This document shows, in pieces, positions 17,497-26,728 of a stretch of DNA of 64,000 nucleotides. How positions within the stretch are numbered: position 1 is the stretch's first letter; every line of letters starts with the position of its first letter. The stretch is taken from positions 3,410,001 through 3,474,000 of the forward strand of contig NZ_CP012150.1 in assembly GCF_001187505.1 (NCBI RefSeq), read 5' to 3'. Position numbers and translations under genes: made by a program. The DNA is from Mycolicibacterium goodii (GTDB lineage Bacteria > Actinomycetota > Actinomycetes > Mycobacteriales > Mycobacteriaceae). Under the pieces are notes generated by a model, which saw nothing but the letters and a program-made list of their open reading frames with translations, was not told where the DNA came from and ran no database searches.

Positions 17497-18936
17497 ATGG
17501 GGAAAGCGAAAACTCCAGCTCAGCGTGTCGGGGCGCGGTCCGCGGCGATCTACGCCCGCATCTCAGCCGATGTGGAGGGCACCGGCCTGGGGGTCGCCCG
17601 TCAACTCGAAGACTGCCGCAAGCTCGCCGCGGAGCGAGGCTGGCCGATCGGTGACGAGTACGTCGACAATGATGTCTCAGCGTATTCGGGAAAGCCGCGC
17701 CGCGAGTACGCCCGCATGCTGGATGACCTGAAATCCGGTGCGCGGGATGCGGTGATCGTCTACAACCTCGACCGGCTACATCGCCGTCCGGTCGAGTTGG
17801 AAGACTTCGTGACGCTGTGTGAGTCGGTCGGGGTGCGTGATGTCGCTACCGTGACCGCCGACATCGATTTGGGTAACGATGACGGGTTGTTCATGGCCCG
17901 GATTTTCGCCGCGTTCGCCGCCAAAGAATCTGGCCGCAAATCCGCGCGTATCCGCCGCAAGATGTTGCAGAACGCCGAAAAAGGCCTGCCGCACGGCCCG
18001 GCGCGCCCTTTCGGATACGAGCCCGACAAAATTACCCTGCGCCCTGAGGAAGCCAAGATCGTGCGGGAGATGGTCGACCGGTATCTCGCGGGTGCGTCGA
18101 TCCGGTCGTTGACCATCTGGCTCAGCGACACCGGTGTGGCCCCGCCCGCGTCGAAGTCGTGGCAGACCACCACGGTGCGCAACATTTTGGCCTCCGGACG
18201 GATCGCCGGGCTCCGGGAGCATCATGGTGAGGTGATCGGCGCCGCGGCGTGGCCGGCGATCATCACCGCGGGCGAGCGCGACCGCATCCTTGCCCGGATG
18301 ACTGCTCGCAGCGTCACGAAAACTCGCGCCCCGCGCACCTACCTGCTGTCGGGGATGTTGCGGTGCGGGCGGTGTGGGAATCGGTTGTTTTCCCAAGCCC
18401 GCCATAACAATCCGACTAACCGGGTGCGGCGCTACGTGTGTTTGAAAGGTCCCGATCACGGTGGCTGCGGGCGACTGACCGTGGTGGCGCTGCCGGTCGA
18501 GGAATTGCTCACCGATGCGGTGCTGACCCGACTGGACTCACCCCAGCTGGCAGGAGCATTAGCAGGTAGGTCCAGTGTGGACGCCGACGTCGCCGCGTTG
18601 GCCGCCCAGTTGGAGGCCGACCAGGCCCGCTTGGATGAATTGGCCGGGCTGTATGCAGAGGGGGCGGTGTCGGCGCGGGAATGGATCGCTGCCCGCGACC
18701 CCATCACCGACCGCATCGCCCGCGCCCGCCGCGACATCGCCAAGGCCACCGACACCAGTGCGGTGATGGATCTGGTGGGCTGCGGCGAGGTGCTGCGCGG
18801 TCAGTGGGATGACCTTGACATCGACCGCCAACAAGCCATCATCAAATCAGTGCTCGATCACGCCGTCATCGCACCCGGCACGCCCGGGTCGCGCAAGTTG
18901 GATATCAACCGGGTACAGCCGCATTGGCGGATTTAG
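17497..18936 (+). CDS. int: large serine recombinase (integrase)
   Basis: A 479-residue serine integrase. The catalytic domain has the YxRxS motif with Ser23, then QLEDCRKLAAERGW and YNLDRLHRRP. A recombinase domain follows (LPHGPARPFGYE), then a zinc ribbon (LRCGRCG...YVCLKG...GGCGRL, residues about 286-330) and a C-terminal coiled-coil region. ATG 17497 starts immediately after the attP arm, and no good ribosome site precedes it. In the integrated state its promoter is therefore cut off from the right-end sequence that would lie upstream in the circle. Gene-next-to-attP order is standard for this family. Confidence 0.93.
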   Translation: MGKAKTPAQRVGARSAAIYARISADVEGTGLGVARQLEDCRKLAAERGWPIGDEYVDNDVSAYSGKPRREYARMLDDLKSGARDAVIVYNLDRLHRRPVELEDFVTLCESVGVRDVATVTADIDLGNDDGLFMARIFAAFAAKESGRKSARIRRKMLQNAEKGLPHGPARPFGYEPDKITLRPEEAKIVREMVDRYLAGASIRSLTIWLSDTGVAPPASKSWQTTTVRNILASGRIAGLREHHGEVIGAAAWPAIITAGERDRILARMTARSVTKTRAPRTYLLSGMLRCGRCGNRLFSQARHNNPTNRVRRYVCLKGPDHGGCGRLTVVALPVEELLTDAVLTRLDSPQLAGALAGRSSVDADVAALAAQLEADQARLDELAGLYAEGAVSAREWIAARDPITDRIARARRDIAKATDTSAVMDLVGCGEVLRGQWDDLDIDRQQAIIKSVLDHAVIAPGTPGSRKLDINRVQPHWRI

Positions 18937-18970
18937 AACGTCTCGTCCGTTGGGTAAACGTCTCGTCCGT
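18937..18970. repeat. 14-bp direct repeat after the integrase gene
   Basis: AACGTCTCGTCCGT occurs at 18937-18950 and again at 18957-18970, a 20-bp period that puts both on one face of the helix. It lies in a 243-bp gap (18937-19179) before the ATPase gene that otherwise shows no gene. It could be an operator or protein-binding site for the ATPase/protease operon. Confidence 0.6.
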
Positions 18971-19179
18971 CGGTACATGCCGAAACTTTGCCTTTAGAAC
19001 ACGTACGACTTTGCGTGTGGCGCCCGGCATTCGCTGCATTCGGGCATTCCTCGTCGGGCCAGGTTGGTGTACTTGCGTCAGGCGTGGTGTCGGGAAGCAG
19101 TCATCACGCCCGTTAGACTCAGCTCACGGGGCCTGCCGTGCTGGTCAGGACGGTTGTTTGACCCGAAGGGAGGTCAGCG

Positions 19180-20178
19180 GTGGCGACAAATGACCAGTTG
19201 AAGGCTCTCGTCATGAGCCACGCCGAGGGCGACGACCCCCAGTTCTACGCCGTGGCGATGCAGGTGGCTGCAAAAGCTGCACGAGCTGGGCACGCAAAGT
19301 TCGCCCAAGAACTGCGCGACCTGGTTGACGAGTTGCGTAAGCGTGGTGCAGTGAAGTCGCGGGTGGCCTCGGTGGTGCCGGTGGCGCAGCCCCGGGGTGA
19401 ACTGGGCTCTCTGCTCGCTGTCAGCTATCCGGAGTCTCGACTGGCAGACCTCGTGTTATCCCCGGGTCTTGCCGAGCAGCTGCGGCATGTATTGCTTGAG
19501 CAGCGTCAACGAGACATGCTTGCCCGCCACGGTCTTCGGGCCGCGGGCCGGTTGCTGCTCACCGGCCCGCCAGGGACCGGCAAGACTTCAACCGCGCGAG
19601 TTATTGCCGGCGAGTTGGGGCTTCCACTGTTTTCGGTGCGGCTGGACACAATCATCACCAAATACATGGGTGAGACGGCAGCGAAACTGCGCTTGATTTT
19701 CGATGCGCTCATCGACACGCGGGGGGTCTACTTGTTCGACGAGGTCGATGCGCTTGCCGGAGATCGGGCCGCACCCAACGACGTCGGCGAGATCCGCCGA
19801 GTCCTCAACTCCTTTCTTCAATTCCTCGAAGAGGATTCCTCGGACAGCATCATCATCGCGGCCACCAATCACCCCAAGTTGCTCGACAACGCCCTCTATC
19901 GCCGATTTGACACAGTGATGGACTTCGCACTGCCCGACGACGCGGCCACCGAGGCCGTCATCCGCAACCGACTCGCTCGGTTCCAAATCGGCAACCTGAG
20001 TTGGCCGAGGGTCGTCGCTGCCGCGCGCGGGCTCAGTCACGGAGAGATCGCGACTGCAGCAGAGAATGCGGCGAAGCGAACAGTTCTGGCTGGCCGGGCC
20101 CGGGTGCGCACCGACGACCTGGTGGCCGCCCTGCACGAACGGCCGCGTGCCAATCACCACGGCGAGTCGGCGATCTAG
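19180..20178 (+). CDS. ietA: AAA ATPase of an IetAS-like defence/stability pair
   Basis: A 332-residue AAA+ protein with Walker A GPPGTGKT (about 129-136), Walker B VYLFDEVDAL (about 183-192), sensor-1 ATNH and an arginine-finger region ALYRRFD. The start is GTG 19180 behind AGGGAGGTC. The next gene, 5 bp away, is a subtilisin-like protease. This ATPase/protease pairing is that of ietA/ietS, first seen as a plasmid-stability toxin-antitoxin locus of Ti plasmids and later reported as an anti-phage system, with the ATPase controlling the protease. The name rests on domain pairing, not on a database search. Confidence 0.75.
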   Translation: MATNDQLKALVMSHAEGDDPQFYAVAMQVAAKAARAGHAKFAQELRDLVDELRKRGAVKSRVASVVPVAQPRGELGSLLAVSYPESRLADLVLSPGLAEQLRHVLLEQRQRDMLARHGLRAAGRLLLTGPPGTGKTSTARVIAGELGLPLFSVRLDTIITKYMGETAAKLRLIFDALIDTRGVYLFDEVDALAGDRAAPNDVGEIRRVLNSFLQFLEEDSSDSIIIAATNHPKLLDNALYRRFDTVMDFALPDDAATEAVIRNRLARFQIGNLSWPRVVAAARGLSHGEIATAAENAAKRTVLAGRARVRTDDLVAALHERPRANHHGESAI

Positions 20179-20183
20179 ACGTC

Positions 20184-22742
20184 ATGGCAGAGCGAGATCG
20201 TCCTCACCTTGTCGTGTCGGTAGCGCCAGTATCGGAGTCCTTTACGCTCGCCAGCGCTGGTGGCGGTGGCGACAAGCACGAGTTCACCGGCGATCGCAAG
20301 GGGCATGGCCGACGCCTCACTGACGAATTCAACGCCGCAGTCGCGCCTACAGCCGACGATGAGATCGAGCCTGCAGGAACCTACGTCACGTTTGTGTCGT
20401 TTCCAGATTTGGAACTGGCGTTGCAAAGTCTGGACCCGCAGCGCTCTGGTGAGCAGCCCGAGTTGGTCGCCGTCCGGGAGACGCAGACCACCGACGGGAT
20501 CGTTCAGATGGCGACCGTGTACATCCCGCGGGGCAAGAAAGAGTACTTCCTCAAACGGTTGGACGCCTACGTGTCGTCTGCAGACCGGACCAAGGCTGAC
20601 AATGCCGCACTAATTGAGAGTATCCAGTCGATCCGTCGAGCGACGATCCGCGAACTATGGACCGATCCCGATGAATTGTTTCCCGACGACCCCACCGAAG
20701 TCCGTTGGTGGGAGGTGTGGCTGCTTAACCGTGACCGCCGCGAACAAGCAAGATTCAGCGACTTTGTTGTCCAACACGAACTGCGCACCAGTGAGCACTA
20801 TCTGGGTTTCGGTGACCGCACCGTAGTGTTGCTATACGCTTCGGCAGACCAACTGGCGCAGACGTTTCAATCAGTTGACGACATCGCCGAGTTGCGCCGA
20901 CCGCACGACGTTGCCACTTTGTTGACAGAACTGCCCGCCGCCGAGCAGACCGAGTGGGTGGACGATCTGCGCGCGCGTCTACGGATGGCCGACAAGGATG
21001 CTGCGGTGGTGTGCATCCTCGACACTGGCGTGCAGGACACGCACCCTCTGCTCACCGACTCGATTGGAGCCGCGGACCTGCACGTCGCAGACCCGCGCTG
21101 GCAGACCACGCCCGTCCAATCGCACGGAACTGAGATGGCAGGCCTGGCCCTCTACGGAGACCTGCACGCCGCACTCGTCGACACCCAGCCGGTCCAATTG
21201 ACTCACCGCCTGGAGTCGGTGAAGTTCTTGCCCGATAACGCCCACAACGATCGTGATCTCTACGGTGCTATCACTGCTCGCGCGGTCGACCGCCCAGAGA
21301 TCCAAGCCGCCGCCCGGCGCCGCGTGTTCATGCTCGCGGTCACTGCGCGCCGCCCCTCCGTCGACGGAACTGACACCGAACCGACCACACGAATCGACAC
21401 CGGCAGACCCACGTCGTGGTCGGCGGCGATCGACGCTCTGGCCTTCGGCCGGGCCATCGATGACAGCGATCCCAAGCTCACCTACCTCGACCGTGACGAG
21501 CCGCGGCGCCCGCGCCTGTTCCTCGTCTCGGCCGGCAACATCCGCGACCTTCGTGGCACCGATGATCACCTCGCTCGAAGTGATGTCGAGCCGGTCGAAG
21601 ACCCCGCCCAGTCGTGGAACGCGCTCACGGTTGGCGCTTACTCCAATCGTGACGACATGTCCGGCGCACCAGCTGATTTCGCCGGCTACGTGCCGGTAGC
21701 CAAGAGGGGTGAACTATCCCCGGTCAGCCGCACGTCGGTAGTCTTTGACCGCACGAAATGGCCGTTCAAACCCGATGTGGTCGCTGATGGCGGCAACGTC
21801 GCAGTATCACCGGACCGCACAGACGTTGATACGCCGCCCAATCTCGCTCTGCTCACAACCCGCCTCCAACGCCCGGGACACGGTTTCTTCACCGCGACGC
21901 GAGACACCTCGGCCGCCACCGCTCAGGTCGCAGCCATCGCCGGCAATCTCTCCCAGGCCTACCCGCAGCTGCGCCCCGAGACCATCCGCGGGTTGATCGT
22001 GCACTCGGCTCAGTGGACCGACGCCATGCGCAACCGCTTCAACACCGAATCGAACAAGACTCGCCTCGCCAGCCTGCTGCGCCGCTACGGGATGGGTGTA
22101 CCCGACGCGGCCCGCGCACTGCGTAGCGCCACCGATGCGCTCACCCTCATCGCAGAGGCCCGAATCCATCCCTACGAGCGCGACCGCGACAGCAACTCAG
22201 GCAAAGTGCGGGAGATGAATCTCCACCAACTGCCATGGCCGACCGAAATACTCGAAGGGCTAGGCGAAACCGAAGTACGCATGCGCGTGACCCTGTCCTA
22301 CTTCGTTGAACCCAACCCTTCCAGCCGCGGCTGGACGGGCCGCTATATCTATCCCTCCCATGGCCTACGGTTCGCCACCCGACGCCCGGAGGACAACATC
22401 GAATCGTTCCGCCAGCGCATCAACACCCGCGCACGTATCGACGGGCAACGCCCACCTGCACTCGACACCGAGAAAGGCTGGTTCTTCGGCAGCAACCTGC
22501 AGCAGGCCCCCGGCTCACTACACACCGACATCTGGACAGGTCCAGCCGCCAACCTCGCCAGCAAGGGAGCCATCGCCGTGTACCCGGTCGCGGGATGGTG
22601 GAAAAACCAACGCAAATACGACCAAAGCAACCACGGCGTTGACTACTCACTCATCGTCAGCATCGAATCCCCACACGTCGACGTTGACCTATGGGCTCCC
22701 GTCGCCCAACAGATCAGCACAACCGTCGAAATCCAAACCTAG
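20184..22742 (+). CDS. ietS: subtilisin-like (S8) serine protease of the IetAS-like pair
   Basis: An 852-residue cytoplasmic S8 protease with no signal peptide. The triad is visible: Asp280 (CILDTGVQDTHP), His314 (QSHGTEMAG) and Ser576 in RDTSAATAQ, the equivalent of GTSMAAP. About 270 residues precede the catalytic domain and about 200 follow it, a size typical of ATPase-linked subtilases. ATG 20184 is 5 bp after the ATPase stop; longer frames upstream overlap the ATPase and lack a ribosome site. The likely role is a toxic or defensive endoprotease held in check by its ATPase. Targets are unknown. Confidence 0.8.
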   Translation: MAERDRPHLVVSVAPVSESFTLASAGGGGDKHEFTGDRKGHGRRLTDEFNAAVAPTADDEIEPAGTYVTFVSFPDLELALQSLDPQRSGEQPELVAVRETQTTDGIVQMATVYIPRGKKEYFLKRLDAYVSSADRTKADNAALIESIQSIRRATIRELWTDPDELFPDDPTEVRWWEVWLLNRDRREQARFSDFVVQHELRTSEHYLGFGDRTVVLLYASADQLAQTFQSVDDIAELRRPHDVATLLTELPAAEQTEWVDDLRARLRMADKDAAVVCILDTGVQDTHPLLTDSIGAADLHVADPRWQTTPVQSHGTEMAGLALYGDLHAALVDTQPVQLTHRLESVKFLPDNAHNDRDLYGAITARAVDRPEIQAAARRRVFMLAVTARRPSVDGTDTEPTTRIDTGRPTSWSAAIDALAFGRAIDDSDPKLTYLDRDEPRRPRLFLVSAGNIRDLRGTDDHLARSDVEPVEDPAQSWNALTVGAYSNRDDMSGAPADFAGYVPVAKRGELSPVSRTSVVFDRTKWPFKPDVVADGGNVAVSPDRTDVDTPPNLALLTTRLQRPGHGFFTATRDTSAATAQVAAIAGNLSQAYPQLRPETIRGLIVHSAQWTDAMRNRFNTESNKTRLASLLRRYGMGVPDAARALRSATDALTLIAEARIHPYERDRDSNSGKVREMNLHQLPWPTEILEGLGETEVRMRVTLSYFVEPNPSSRGWTGRYIYPSHGLRFATRRPEDNIESFRQRINTRARIDGQRPPALDTEKGWFFGSNLQQAPGSLHTDIWTGPAANLASKGAIAVYPVAGWWKNQRKYDQSNHGVDYSLIVSIESPHVDVDLWAPVAQQISTTVEIQT

Positions 22743-22974
22743 CCAAGCTTTTATGCCGCTGTATTCCGCGCATTACCAAATCTAGCAATGTTCACTTGCG
22801 AACCCTGATAGGAACGGTCGACGATCCCTTTGGGTATCGACGAAGGGCTCAACGGACTGACCGAGCAATCTCCTGGTGCAGGAGTATTCGCGGGATCCGC
22901 ATCCTACTTCCAGAGAACGCCGTCTGCGTGCACGGTTGTGCAATTTTCACTGGTCACCTTCGACTATTCGTTGA

Positions 22975-23046
22975 CTGGCAGTTGATGTCAAGGCTCGAAC
23001 CGGGGGTTCGCCCGCCTGCGGCGCCGGCCCTGACATCAATTGCCAG
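22975..23046. repeat. long inverted repeat in a gene-free gap (origin or RNA candidate)
   Basis: Arms 22975-22990 (CTGGCAGTTGATGTCA) and 23031-23046 (TGACATCAATTGCCAG) pair at 15 of 16 positions. The 40-nt loop contains a second hairpin, CGAACC-GGG-GGTTCG. The surrounding gap 22743-23134 has no supported gene. It lies between the protease gene and the replication operon, so a replication origin, a single-strand origin or a terminator between convergent transcripts are all possible. Confidence 0.6.
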
Positions 23047-23134
23047 CCAACAGCATTGGACCGCTGTGACCAGGCGAGGAAACAGCGTCAGAATGTGACG
23101 GCCTGGTCGCACTGAGCTGACGCTGTGCCGCGCC

Positions 23135-23296
23135 TTACCGCAGCAGGGTGGCGATGTCAGCGAGGACAGCCGGGTTGGTGATGGTGACCGCGACGTGCTG
23201 GCGTTCACAGGATTCGACAAGCCAGGCGGTGAATTCTTGACGACTGTAAGACTTTCCAGTCTGCCTATCCGCGGATCGCACCTCCCGGCTAGCCAT
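23135..23296 (-). CDS. small 53-aa protein coupled to the replication gene
   Basis: A short frame starting at ATG 23296, which overlaps the end of the replication gene by 8 bp (ATGGCTAG carries the start and the rep stop). The product is charged at the N-terminus (SADRQTGKSYSRQEF) and predicted helical after that. I do not recognise it. Position after rep in an AICE is where excisionase-like small proteins are often encoded, but no clear helix-turn-helix is visible. The overlap mirrors the tra/rep junction and supports that it is really translated. Confidence 0.5.
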   Translation of the reverse strand: MASREVRSADRQTGKSYSRQEFTAWLVESCERQHVAVTITNPAVLADIATLLR

Positions 23297-24788
23297 CGGG
23301 TACCTCGACAGGAAGATCACCACGCTGGTGCAATAGTGCTTCGCGGGCAGTGCGGCGCCGGTCGATCCGACGTAGCGCCGCGCTGACGATGAGGGTGCGC
23401 TCACCGAGGCTGGCGTGACCGGCGCGGTCGAACTCCCACGCCACCAGATCATTGCCATCATCGCCGTGTCGACGATCCGGATTATGCTTGTGTTCAGTAG
23501 ATTTCGCGTAGCGTTCGCGGGTCCAAGTGGCACGGCGTTGCCGTAGTGCGGTCATGGTGGTCGAGTAGCGGCGGGACTTGCTGGTGATGTGCCCGCGGAA
23601 CCCGAGGGTGTGCAGCCACCGCCGAATACCCGACACTCCGTTGTCAGCGAGGTCGCTGATGGTGGTCAGGATGGCCCGCACATGCTCGGATACATCCAGG
23701 TCGGGTATCGATTCGGTGGACAGCCGGCGGACGCTGATCCCGAGATCGGCCAAAGATTTAGTCACGTATTTGGCCAGATAGCGAGCAACCCGCCGGCCCG
23801 ACAGTGCCCGGCTATCCGGTGAACAATGTTCTGCTGTCAGCGCATTCGTCGAGTTAGTGGGTGCGGTGATGGGTTGGGTATCGATTTGGGGACCGAAGGC
23901 GATCACCCGCACGCCGCCCTCGGTGGTGGGGTCGTGGACGGTGAGGGTGACGGTACGGGCGGCGTGCTGGATGATCATCGCGAGTTCGGTTGCACTGATT
24001 GGTGATTCCCAACCGGTCTGATCGGGATCCTCGTAGGGGTCGAGGCGGATCAGGGCGTGGATGTGCGGGATGGCGCGGGCTTGCATTTCGACGACTTTGA
24101 GAAAGCTGACCCGCACGTCATCCGGATCGGCCCCGGCGGCTTTCAGATGCCTGCGGAGTGCTCGCCGCAGGGTGATGGTGAATCGTCGCCACAGCTCAGG
24201 CAGATGCCAGGTGAACAGCACATGCCCGAAATAGTCGTAGCATTCCCGGCAGAGCGGCTGGCCAACCTGTGGATCGGTGTGGTCGTGGATAGTGCTGCAC
24301 CACAATGGATTTCTATGTGAACAGCGCCGGTAGCCACCGATGCGGTCATGATCGCGGCACACACCGTGTCGGGATCCGCTGGGGTCTGTGGGTGTGGTGG
24401 TGTGGACGGCCCCGAAGCTGGGGGCGGTCAGCGTGAGAAACACTTGCGGACGATCAGCGACGGCGGCGGGCATGTCGTGGTGGCCGCCCGCGGCGCCGGC
24501 GTGCACGAGTTGCCACGTGTCGCGGGCGTAGAGGTCTGAGCAGGAGGGGCAGATGTGGGCGCGGCGGTTGTTGCACCGGGTCCACACCACCTGCTGGCGT
24601 CCGTAGTCTTCGGTGCCCGTGAGTTGGATGGGATGGGCACAGAACCCGACGGATTCCGCGCGTCGCCACCAGGATTCGTATCCCATCGAGGAGGCGCGGC
24701 GCACCATCTCATCGACCACCCGGGTGGTGTCGACCGTGTCCGGAATGCCTGGCAGGGCGAGCTGGGCCGGTGGTGTGGAGCTATTCAC
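23289..24788 (-). CDS. RepSA-like replication initiator
   Basis: A 499-residue AICE replication protein. Near the N-terminus is a cysteine-rich zinc-binding segment (TRCNNRRAHICPSCSDLY), with further Cys/His pairs later. The HUH nickase motif is IPHIHALIR, and RYLAKYVTKS supplies candidate catalytic tyrosines. This places it with RepSA of pSAM2, which starts rolling-circle replication of the excised circle. The start is taken as GTG 24788, overlapping the transfer gene stop by 8 bp (GTGAATAG) behind AGAGGTG. Longer in-frame versions read through the transfer gene. Confidence 0.85.
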   Translation of the reverse strand: MNSSTPPAQLALPGIPDTVDTTRVVDEMVRRASSMGYESWWRRAESVGFCAHPIQLTGTEDYGRQQVVWTRCNNRRAHICPSCSDLYARDTWQLVHAGAAGGHHDMPAAVADRPQVFLTLTAPSFGAVHTTTPTDPSGSRHGVCRDHDRIGGYRRCSHRNPLWCSTIHDHTDPQVGQPLCRECYDYFGHVLFTWHLPELWRRFTITLRRALRRHLKAAGADPDDVRVSFLKVVEMQARAIPHIHALIRLDPYEDPDQTGWESPISATELAMIIQHAARTVTLTVHDPTTEGGVRVIAFGPQIDTQPITAPTNSTNALTAEHCSPDSRALSGRRVARYLAKYVTKSLADLGISVRRLSTESIPDLDVSEHVRAILTTISDLADNGVSGIRRWLHTLGFRGHITSKSRRYSTTMTALRQRRATWTRERYAKSTEHKHNPDRRHGDDGNDLVAWEFDRAGHASLGERTLIVSAALRRIDRRRTAREALLHQRGDLPVEVPDG

Positions 24789-26223
24789 CGCTGGCACCTC
24801 TGTTGGTGTCACTGTCGCCCGTCGTTGAGGCCTGGTCGCCACTGGGCCGGCGCGCGGGGCGGCGGAATCGGGCCGCGAGGGTGGTGATGTCGTGGTCGGT
24901 GACGTGGAAGGCGCGTACCCGCACGGATTGGGTGCTGCCGTCGATGAGCATGTAGCCCACACCGGGGGTGGCATCGGGGATGCGGTCGCATTCCGCCCCG
25001 GCATCACGTGCTCCTTGTCCCAGCACCATGGTGGTTTGGGTGGCTTCGGTCAGCCGCAACCCGATCCGCACGGTGAACAGTTGCCGGACCGGCAGGGTGT
25101 CTTTGGCGGGGTCTTGCACTGCGGCCACCACCGAGATCCCCACCGCGCGGCCTTGGGAGAGCAGTAGCCCGAGCAGTTGTTCGATTTCGGTGCGGATCTT
25201 GCGGTCGGTCACATACGCGGTGAGCGCGGCGATCTCATCGATCAGGACCACAAACAGCGGGTCGGCCGGTGTCGGGGTGTGCAGGCGGGTGTGGCCGCGC
25301 AGACGATTTGCGCGGGCGTGCATCACGTTCACGAGCTGGCGCAGGAGTTGGAGGGTGGTGTCGGTGGCGTCGTGGCTGAACACGGTGAACATGGGTGCGC
25401 CGGCGCCCAGTTCCATGCCGCCTTTGGGGTCGATGACACACAGCCGGACCAGCCCGGTCTTGATCGCGGGGGCGATCCCGGCGATCAGGGACCACAGCAC
25501 GCTGCCTTTGCCCGCGCCGGTGGCCCCGGCGACCAGGAGGTGATGCCCGAGCAGCGGCATCTGCCAGTGGTGGCGGGTTTCGGTGATCCCGACCCGCACC
25601 GATCCCAGATCCACCGGAGTCGACGATGTAGGCATGGGCAGCGCGATCGGTTCGGCCAGCACGTCCCCGCGCATCAGCGCGATGCGTAGTTCCCCGGGTG
25701 TGGTGGCGGTGATGGTGATCCGGTCGGCGCGCCAGGCCGCGGCCAGCGCCTCGGATTGTTGGTGCCAGTTAGTTAGGGATTGGCCGGTGACGATCCGCAC
25801 CGCCAACACATCGGTGGTTCTACCGATCGTGACGGTGCGCAGGGTCGGAGTCAGGGTGCGCTCACCAAGTTTGGCGGTCAGGCCGTGCAGGGTGCACGTC
25901 GATTCCCAGGTGCGGGTGTAGCGCGACCAGGTCAACCAGCGGCGCCGTACAGGTTCGGTCACCCACGAGCAAAACGAGCCTGGGTCTAGCCAAGCCCACC
26001 CCATATATCCGGCGCCGAACGCGATGGCACCGACGATCCCGGCGCGGGGTCCGTGGGTGATGCCGAGAGTGAGGCTGGCGATGATCGGGACACTGATCGC
26101 TGGGAACAGCACGGCCCACCACAGCAGATATCCCGCGGCGGTCAACAGTGATATGACCAGATCGCCGAACCAGTCGTCATTGTCCGATTGAGTGTTGTTG
26201 GTGTTCTTATTGTTTGATGCCAT
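24781..26223 (-). CDS. FtsK/SpoIIIE-type DNA transfer protein (TraSA/TraB-like)
   Basis: A 480-residue membrane-anchored translocase. Two or three hydrophobic segments occupy residues about 23-100, then an FtsK-like motor domain with Walker A VAGATGAGKGS and Walker B FVVLIDEIAAL. Proteins of this kind move double-stranded plasmid or AICE DNA between hyphae or cells. There is no N-terminal signal peptide and no relaxase, as expected for an AICE. ATG 26223; upstream is a 99-bp gap, then the SCO3933-like gene in the same direction. Confidence 0.88.
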   Translation of the reverse strand: MASNNKNTNNTQSDNDDWFGDLVISLLTAAGYLLWWAVLFPAISVPIIASLTLGITHGPRAGIVGAIAFGAGYMGWAWLDPGSFCSWVTEPVRRRWLTWSRYTRTWESTCTLHGLTAKLGERTLTPTLRTVTIGRTTDVLAVRIVTGQSLTNWHQQSEALAAAWRADRITITATTPGELRIALMRGDVLAEPIALPMPTSSTPVDLGSVRVGITETRHHWQMPLLGHHLLVAGATGAGKGSVLWSLIAGIAPAIKTGLVRLCVIDPKGGMELGAGAPMFTVFSHDATDTTLQLLRQLVNVMHARANRLRGHTRLHTPTPADPLFVVLIDEIAALTAYVTDRKIRTEIEQLLGLLLSQGRAVGISVVAAVQDPAKDTLPVRQLFTVRIGLRLTEATQTTMVLGQGARDAGAECDRIPDATPGVGYMLIDGSTQSVRVRAFHVTDHDITTLAARFRRPARRPSGDQASTTGDSDTNRGASGE

Positions 26224-26322
26224 GACGGTGTGTTCTCCGTGTGTGCGTGGACGAGCCAGTGGTCGACGGCGGACCCGGGCCGAGGCGCGGCACGTGCTGG
26301 TGTCGCGCCTCGGCAGCGGGTG

Positions 26323-26667
26323 CTATTTCTGGGTGCGCGACCCCGGCTCACCCGCCGGGGCGCCGGCTGTGGCGCCGGTGATGGCATCAGCGCGGAAGGC
26401 CACACCACTGCGATCGCCTTGCGCCCACGGGATGGCCACCAGGCTGGTCACCGAGACCGGTTGGGTGACCCCGACGTTCGGGTCACCGGCCACCGTCACA
26501 TTGAGCACTTCGCCGCCAGTGTCATCCAACGCCAGCAACTGCACCGAATGCTGCGGCAGCCCGGTGGCAGTGTCGATTTTGGGGCTGCCGGTCTCAAAGT
26601 TCAGCCGCGGCTCAGCCGCACGGGTGACGATGAACCGTGTCCCTGACGTATCGATTCTCAAACGCAT
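26323..26667 (-). CDS. SCO3933-family small regulatory protein
   Basis: A 114-residue protein resembling SCO3933 proteins of Streptomyces AICEs. The pattern includes PRLNFETGSPKID, VQLLALD, EVLNVTVAGDP, QPVSVTSLVAIPWAQGDRSGVAFRADAI (read as two segments, QPVSVTSLVAIPW and GDRSGVAFRADAI). In related elements it precedes the transfer gene and is thought to regulate or assist it. The biochemical role is unknown. ATG 26667; it is the first gene of the minus-strand sco-tra-rep operon and faces away from the HTH regulator across the repeat region 26729-26816. Confidence 0.75.
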   Translation of the reverse strand: MRLRIDTSGTRFIVTRAAEPRLNFETGSPKIDTATGLPQHSVQLLALDDTGGEVLNVTVAGDPNVGVTQPVSVTSLVAIPWAQGDRSGVAFRADAITGATAGAPAGEPGSRTQK

Positions 26668-26728
26668 TGTCCTGTAGTTCCTTTCGTGAACCGTATGCGC
26701 CCTTGCGGCGCTGAACTCAGTTCACGTG

